DNA of 64,000 nucleotides, taken from Amycolatopsis japonica (GTDB taxonomy: Bacteria > Actinomycetota > Actinomycetes > Mycobacteriales > Pseudonocardiaceae). Both the position numbers and the translations under genes were made by a program. The stretch is taken from the NCBI RefSeq assembly GCF_000732925.1, contig NZ_CP008953.1:1736001-1800000 (forward strand), in the 5' to 3' direction. This document shows positions 60,326-64,000 of the stretch, piece by piece. Below the pieces are notes generated by a model. The model was not told the DNA's origin and did no database searches. It saw only the letters and a list, made by a program, of their open reading frames with translations. How positions within the stretch are numbered: the stretch's first letter is position 1; each line of letters begins with the position of its first letter.

Positions 60326-60985
60326 TCAGGACAGGTTGGACTTCATGCTCAGGTTGATCGTGTTGTCGGGACCGGAGATCAACGCCCCCAGCGCGAGGTC
60401 GTTGATGAAGCAGTCCTTGAACTCGGGGATGGTGAACGTCCCCGAAGACGGGATCGTCTCGGCGAACAGGTCGACGTTCTTCGAGATCAGGGTCAGGTCG
60501 AGCGGTTTGACCGTCTTGCAGGCGTTCGGCACCGTCGGCAGCGGGATGACCGGCCAGAACAGGCCGACCACGATGTTGTCGATCAGCATGTTCGCCTGCG
60601 AGTGGGTGGTCAGGTCGCCGTTGGCGAGCGTGCCGGTGACCGGGCCGGTCGGCTCGATCCGCACGCGGGCCTTGATCTTGAAGACCCCCGAGACCAGCGA
60701 GATGTTCGCCGTCGACGGCGGCAGGGCCAGATCGCCGCGGATGCCGACGTTGTCACCGTCGATGACCAGCGCGCCGTTGAGCTGACCGGGGCCGAGGTCG
60801 AGGGTGCCGCCGGTCTTCTTGACCGTGGTCTTCCCGGTGACGGTGTAGGAGACCGGGATCTCCACCGGGTCGTCCGCCAGGGCGGGGGTCGCGGCGAGAC
60901 CGCCCGCCATGGCGAGCGCGGACGTGAGCGCGACGACCGTGCCGAGACGGCGGCGGGCTGTTTTAGAGCGCGTTCGACCGAACAT
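60326..60985 (-). CDS. Secreted protein near the mce cluster
   Basis: 219 residues. Signal peptide about 1-38 (MFGRTRSKTARRRLG..., AMAGGLAATPALA). The mature protein is strand-rich (SYTVTGKTTVKKTGGTLDLG, GALVIDGDNVGIRGDLALPP), with Cys in PNACKTV and FKDCFIN that probably pair. Related in style to the secreted proteins at 56279-59001. Its promoter must lie in the 37 bases before it or upstream in the mce operon; it may be the last gene of that operon. Confidence 0.7.
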   Translation of the reverse strand: MFGRTRSKTARRRLGTVVALTSALAMAGGLAATPALADDPVEIPVSYTVTGKTTVKKTGGTLDLGPGQLNGALVIDGDNVGIRGDLALPPSTANISLVSGVFKIKARVRIEPTGPVTGTLANGDLTTHSQANMLIDNIVVGLFWPVIPLPTVPNACKTVKPLDLTLISKNVDLFAETIPSSGTFTIPEFKDCFINDLALGALISGPDNTINLSMKSNLS

Positions 60986-61022
60986 GATTCTCCTCGTTTT
61001 CTCTCCTGGTTTACAAAGCGGA

Positions 61023-61631
61023 TCACCTGGGGATGAGGTCGGTGATGACCCAGTTTTCGCCTTCGCGTTCCGCGGTGATCGAAAGCTGCGCCGCGGCCGC
61101 CGTCGAAGAATTGTTGTCGGCCCGGACGGCCGCTTGATCGAGGAATACCAGCAGCCTCGCTTTACCGCCGCCGAGTTCCTGGACGGCGGATGAGGAGACC
61201 CGGGTGGTGAGGACCAGTTTCTGTGCCGGAGCCTTTTCCCTGACTTGGGTGAACAGCCGGTTGTAGGACTCCAGTGCCTTTCCTCTGAGCACCGCGGCGG
61301 CCGCCTTTTCGGTGACGTCGGTCCGGTCGTAGGAATAGGAGAAGATCTTGTCGAGCGCCACCGTTACCGCGGAGTTCACCTCGGCCGTCGCCCCGACGTC
61401 GGTGAGCGCGGTGTTGGCCGCCGACGGCGTCGCCGAGACCGACTTCGCCTCCAGCGTGAACCACACCCCGGCCGCCAGCAGCACGGCCGCCGCGACCAGC
61501 AGGATCAGTGGCAGGTCCGGCCGGCGGGACGGCTTCCCGGCGGCCTCTTCGGTGGTCTCTTCGGCCGTGGTCTCGGGCTCGGTCTCCGCAGTGACATCGG
61601 CGTCGGGATCGGTGTCGGCCGTGGCGGTCAT
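61023..61631 (-). CDS. Mce-associated membrane protein
   Basis: 202 residues. Acidic Thr/Glu-rich cytoplasmic N-terminus (about 1-38), one membrane helix (about 39-62, LPLILLVAAAVLLAAGVWFTLEAK), then an extracytoplasmic domain like the Mam proteins at the 3' end of actinobacterial mce operons (VALDKIFSYSYDRTDVTEKAA, WVITDLIPR). It probably stabilises the lipid-transport complex. The start overlaps the upstream gene by 4 bases. Confidence 0.85.
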   Translation of the reverse strand: MTATADTDPDADVTAETEPETTAEETTEEAAGKPSRRPDLPLILLVAAAVLLAAGVWFTLEAKSVSATPSAANTALTDVGATAEVNSAVTVALDKIFSYSYDRTDVTEKAAAAVLRGKALESYNRLFTQVREKAPAQKLVLTTRVSSSAVQELGGGKARLLVFLDQAAVRADNNSSTAAAAQLSITAEREGENWVITDLIPR

Positions 61632-62131
61632 CGCGCACCCACCGGCAGCTGGTCGAGCGCGCTGAGCTTCCAGCCCTCGTCCGTCCTGGTCAGCCCGGCG
61701 GCGAAACGGTTGCGTTTCGTCGTCGGTGCCGCGCCTTCCTTCGCCATCGTGATCTCCACCGAAGCCAGCATCTTGGCCGTTCCCGCGTGGTCGTCGAGTT
61801 CGCTGATCGCCGCGTCGAGCACCTTGCCCGTCGAGACCGTCGCGTCCTTGGTGAGCGCCTGCCTCGTCGCGTCGTCGGTCTTGCCCAGCTGATCGCGCAG
61901 CGGACCGGTCGACGCGGCGAGCCAGTCGGCGATGCCCTGGTCGACCCGGTGATGATCGAGGCTCGTCAGCCGGGCGACGAGTTCGCGTCCGGATTTCAGC
62001 GCTTCGTCACGGGAGTTCCCGTAGGACACGGCTTCGGAAGCCGACGCGGTGAACCAGGTGTACCCGGCCCATCCCGCGAACGCGCAGGCCGCGGCGAACA
62101 CCGCGATCGCGATCTTCAGTTTCGCAGCCAC
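61628..62131 (-). CDS. Mce-associated membrane protein
   Basis: 167 residues from GTG 62131, five bases after GAGGAG. N-terminal membrane helix (about 5-26), then a Mam-like domain (SYGNSRDEALKSGRELVARLTSLDHH, RNRFAAGLTRTDEGWKLSALDQLPVG). Overlaps the 3' end of the Mce gene by 16 bases. Similar in layout to the protein at 61023-61631. Confidence 0.85.
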   Translation of the reverse strand: MAAKLKIAIAVFAAACAFAGWAGYTWFTASASEAVSYGNSRDEALKSGRELVARLTSLDHHRVDQGIADWLAASTGPLRDQLGKTDDATRQALTKDATVSTGKVLDAAISELDDHAGTAKMLASVEITMAKEGAAPTTKRNRFAAGLTRTDEGWKLSALDQLPVGAR

Positions 62132-63309
62132 AACATCTCCTCGAGGCTGGTGGACGTCGGCTGGCCGTCGGCGCCGAAGCCGCCGGGGATCGCGGCGGGC
62201 GGCACCCCGCCCTTCGGCGCGTTCTGCGAGCCGCGGACCGAACTCGCGTTGCCCCTTTCGAGCGTGCACGCGGCACCCGTGTTGAACGGCAGTGCCGAGA
62301 GCTCCGCGCTGGTGCGGACCTTCGTGCCCTCGTAGCCCTTGGTGCACGGCATCGGGTCGAAGAAGGTCAGGACCAGCCCGATCTTCCCGGACTGCTCGTC
62401 GACGGCCGCGTCCACCGCGGACACCGCCTTCGGGGTGTTGATCAGCAGCTGCCGGAGGCCGTCGGTGCGCGCCGAGAACACGTGCGACGTGGTGAGCAGG
62501 TTCGCCAGCAGGATCGGCAGCCCCGGCTCGTTGTCGCGCAACAGCCCGGAAAGCTGCGTCGCCGCGTCGGGCGCCGTCGCGATCAGCCGCCGCAGATCAC
62601 CGTCCGAACGGGACAGTTGCTCGGCGAACTGCTTGGCGTTGCTGCTGAACTGCCGCCAGGCTTGCGACGAGTCGACCTGGGTCTTCAGCACGGTCGAGCC
62701 GTCGGTGATCAGCTTCTCCGTCTGCGGAAGATGATCCGACGCCTGTTTGGTGAAGTCGGTGGTGGAGTCCAGCAGCACCTGCAGGTTCGCGCCGGAGCCA
62801 CGCAGGGCGTTGTCGAGTTCGTCGACCACGGTCCGCAGATCCTCGGTCGGCACGGACGCGGTCAGCGAGTCCAGATCGGTCAGCAGGTTCTGCACCGGCA
62901 GCGGAACGGTCGTCGCCTCGCGCGGGATGACCGAACCCTCGGCCAGGAACGGCCCGTCGCCGGTCCGGGGTTGCAGGTCGACGAACTGCTCGCCGACCGC
63001 GGACCGGTTCGCCACGACCGCCCGTGAGTTCGCGGGGATCGGCGGCGCGTCGTCGTCGATCAGCAGATCCGCCTCCATCCCGCCGTCGGTGAGCCGCAGT
63101 TCGCCGACGCGGCCGACGGCGACGCCCCGGTAGGTCACCTCGCCGTTGGTGAACAGGCCCCCGCCGTCGGTCAGCGCGAGTTTCACGGTGTACCCGCCCG
63201 CCCCGAAGAGCCTGCCGAGCCCCGCGTAGCTCGCCCCGACGAACGCCGTCGTCGCCAGGGCGAGGATGACGAACGCGATCACCTGGATCCGGACACGGGT
63301 GGTGAGCAT
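62116..63309 (-). CDS. MCE-family protein (probable last Mce subunit, MceF-like)
   Basis: 397 residues. N-terminal membrane helix (about 8-30), an MlaD/MCE domain (about 37-120, YTVKLALTDGGGLFTNGEVTYRGVAVGRVGELRL ... VANRSAVGEQFVDL), a long helical region (about 130-280) and a C-terminal part with Cys in MPCTKGYEG and AACTLERG. Six such subunits form a lipid-transport tube. Position before the two Mam genes suggests the last mce gene. The start shares one base with the upstream stop. Confidence 0.9.
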   Translation of the reverse strand: MLTTRVRIQVIAFVILALATTAFVGASYAGLGRLFGAGGYTVKLALTDGGGLFTNGEVTYRGVAVGRVGELRLTDGGMEADLLIDDDAPPIPANSRAVVANRSAVGEQFVDLQPRTGDGPFLAEGSVIPREATTVPLPVQNLLTDLDSLTASVPTEDLRTVVDELDNALRGSGANLQVLLDSTTDFTKQASDHLPQTEKLITDGSTVLKTQVDSSQAWRQFSSNAKQFAEQLSRSDGDLRRLIATAPDAATQLSGLLRDNEPGLPILLANLLTTSHVFSARTDGLRQLLINTPKAVSAVDAAVDEQSGKIGLVLTFFDPMPCTKGYEGTKVRTSAELSALPFNTGAACTLERGNASSVRGSQNAPKGGVPPAAIPGGFGADGQPTSTSLEEMLWLRN

Positions 63310-64000
63310 CAGCTACCTCCGGAGGACGGCAGCGGCAGGGTCGGAAGTCCCGGCGGGACCCCTTCGCCTGGGGGAGGGAGTTCGACGCCCGGTGCGGGGA
63401 TCATCGTGGCGTAGACGTTCAGGTAGTCGCCCTTGATCCCGTCGCGGACGGCGTCGGTGAACGGGAACGTCGGCAGGATCTCCAGCGACTTGGGCAGGCT
63501 CTCGCCGGCGTCGGCCAGCCGTTTCAGGATCGGCGCGAGCGCGGTGAGGTCCGCGACGAGATCGGCACGGCTCTTCTTGATCACGTCGACGCCGACCCCC
63601 GAGAGCCGGTCCAGCGACTGCAGCATCGAGACGAGCTGGGTGCGCTGATCGGAGAGGCTCTGAAGGCCGGGCGTGAGATCGGTGAGCGCGCCTTCGACCT
63701 GCTTCTTCCGGTTCGCCAGCGTGGCCGAGAGCTGGTTCAGCCCATCGAGCGCCGAGGTGATCTCGGAGCGGTGGGAGTCCAGGTTGGACACCAGCTTCTC
63801 CACAGTGGACAGGAAGGACCGGATCTCCTCCTCGTTGCCGTCCATCACCTTCGACAGCTCGCGGTTGATGGTCTGCAACTGCCCGATCCCGCCGCCGTTG
63901 AGCAGCAGGGACAGCGCACCGAAGATCTCCTCGAACTCCGGGTTGCGGTTCGTGCTCGCGACGGGGATCACGCCGCCGTCGCCCAGCCTGCCCTCGGCCT
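63309..64000 (-). CDS. MCE-family protein, 5' part beyond window edge (MceE-like)
   Basis: The frame is open to the right edge, so only the C-terminal 230 or so residues are visible. A long helical region (EEIRSFLSTVEKLVSNLDSHRSEI, SDQRTQLVSMLQSLDRLSGVGV) is followed by FPFTDAVRDGIKGDYLNVYATM and a Pro/Gly-rich tail ending SSGGS, typical of MceE/MceD. Whether it is a lipoprotein cannot be seen. Confidence 0.85.
   Translation of the reverse strand, partial: AEGRLGDGGVIPVASTNRNPEFEEIFGALSLLLNGGGIGQLQTINRELSKVMDGNEEEIRSFLSTVEKLVSNLDSHRSEITSALDGLNQLSATLANRKKQVEGALTDLTPGLQSLSDQRTQLVSMLQSLDRLSGVGVDVIKKSRADLVADLTALAPILKRLADAGESLPKSLEILPTFPFTDAVRDGIKGDYLNVYATMIPAPGVELPPPGEGVPPGLPTLPLPSSGGS

Noticed and set aside
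1..64000. tRNA or rRNA genes
   Set aside because: I saw no cloverleaf with conserved GGTTCGAATCC-type T arms and no rRNA sequence in the intergenic stretches. A weak tRNA could still escape reading by eye.

Overview
The window is high-GC actinobacterial DNA with frequent GTG and TTG starts, many ATGA or GTGA gene overlaps, HU with a long Lys/Ala/Thr tail, Mce transport genes, a coenzyme F420 gene (fbiD) and MutT1 with a phosphatase domain. The order NdgR-type regulator, leuC, leuD, hup, mutT1, ppk, fbiD, plsC, gpsA ... thiL, ung, DAK-type protein, recG, pyc follows the arrangement I know from Mycobacterium tuberculosis (about Rv2989 to Rv2967). The intergenic palindromes and accessory genes suggest Pseudonocardiaceae, most likely an Amycolatopsis-like organism. 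The genus is an inference.

Layout. (1) 1-6400: the 3' part of a large toxin-like protein with a papain-fold domain, its probable immunity protein (Imm35/YrhB-like, SseB-like and a degenerate ADP-ribosylglycohydrolase domain), and two small genes on the other strand. (2) 6409-11962: a histidine kinase/response regulator pair, a LuxR-type regulator, a beta-helix plus CbxX/EccA-type AAA+ fusion and a second, closely similar response regulator. (3) 12027-22149: leucine biosynthesis and its regulator, HU, MutT1, polyphosphate kinase, FbiD, an acyltransferase and GpsA. (4) 22292-33678: an accessory block lying where ddlA would be expected. It holds cysteine dioxygenase with a Cys-rich leader peptide, asparaginase, a methyltransferase, an ApbE / FMN-binding / ferric-reductase-like flavin electron-transfer operon divergent from a two-component system, a MocR-type regulator with a flavin-oxidase-like gene, and a quinone oxidoreductase. 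(5) 33683-42698: conserved genes again (DUF3515-like, Lrp ligand domain, thiL, acetyltransferases, gamma carbonic anhydrase, ung, rpmB, DAK-type protein, recG). (6) 42782-50091: an EACC1-like plus membrane caspase module, then small membrane and secreted proteins, TetR, an erythromycin-esterase-like protein and a degenerate subtilase. (7) 50180-56206: pyruvate carboxylase, an arginase-family protein and a PucR-type regulator. (8) 56279-61000: five secreted proteins, including one resembling the beta-lactamase inhibitor BLIP-II. (9) 61023-64000: the end of an mce operon, which runs off the right edge.

The intergenic regions carry many long palindromes of at least two families. One has GTGAAGGCC arms; the other is built on CGAAAGCCACTTTCG. 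Arm changes are matched on both sides, which suggests that the structure is maintained. The best candidates for less-described biology are the left-edge toxin/immunity pair, the caspase module, the regulator/beta-helix/AAA+ cluster, the cysteine leader peptide and the palindrome families. All calls come from reading the sequence; no database search was run.
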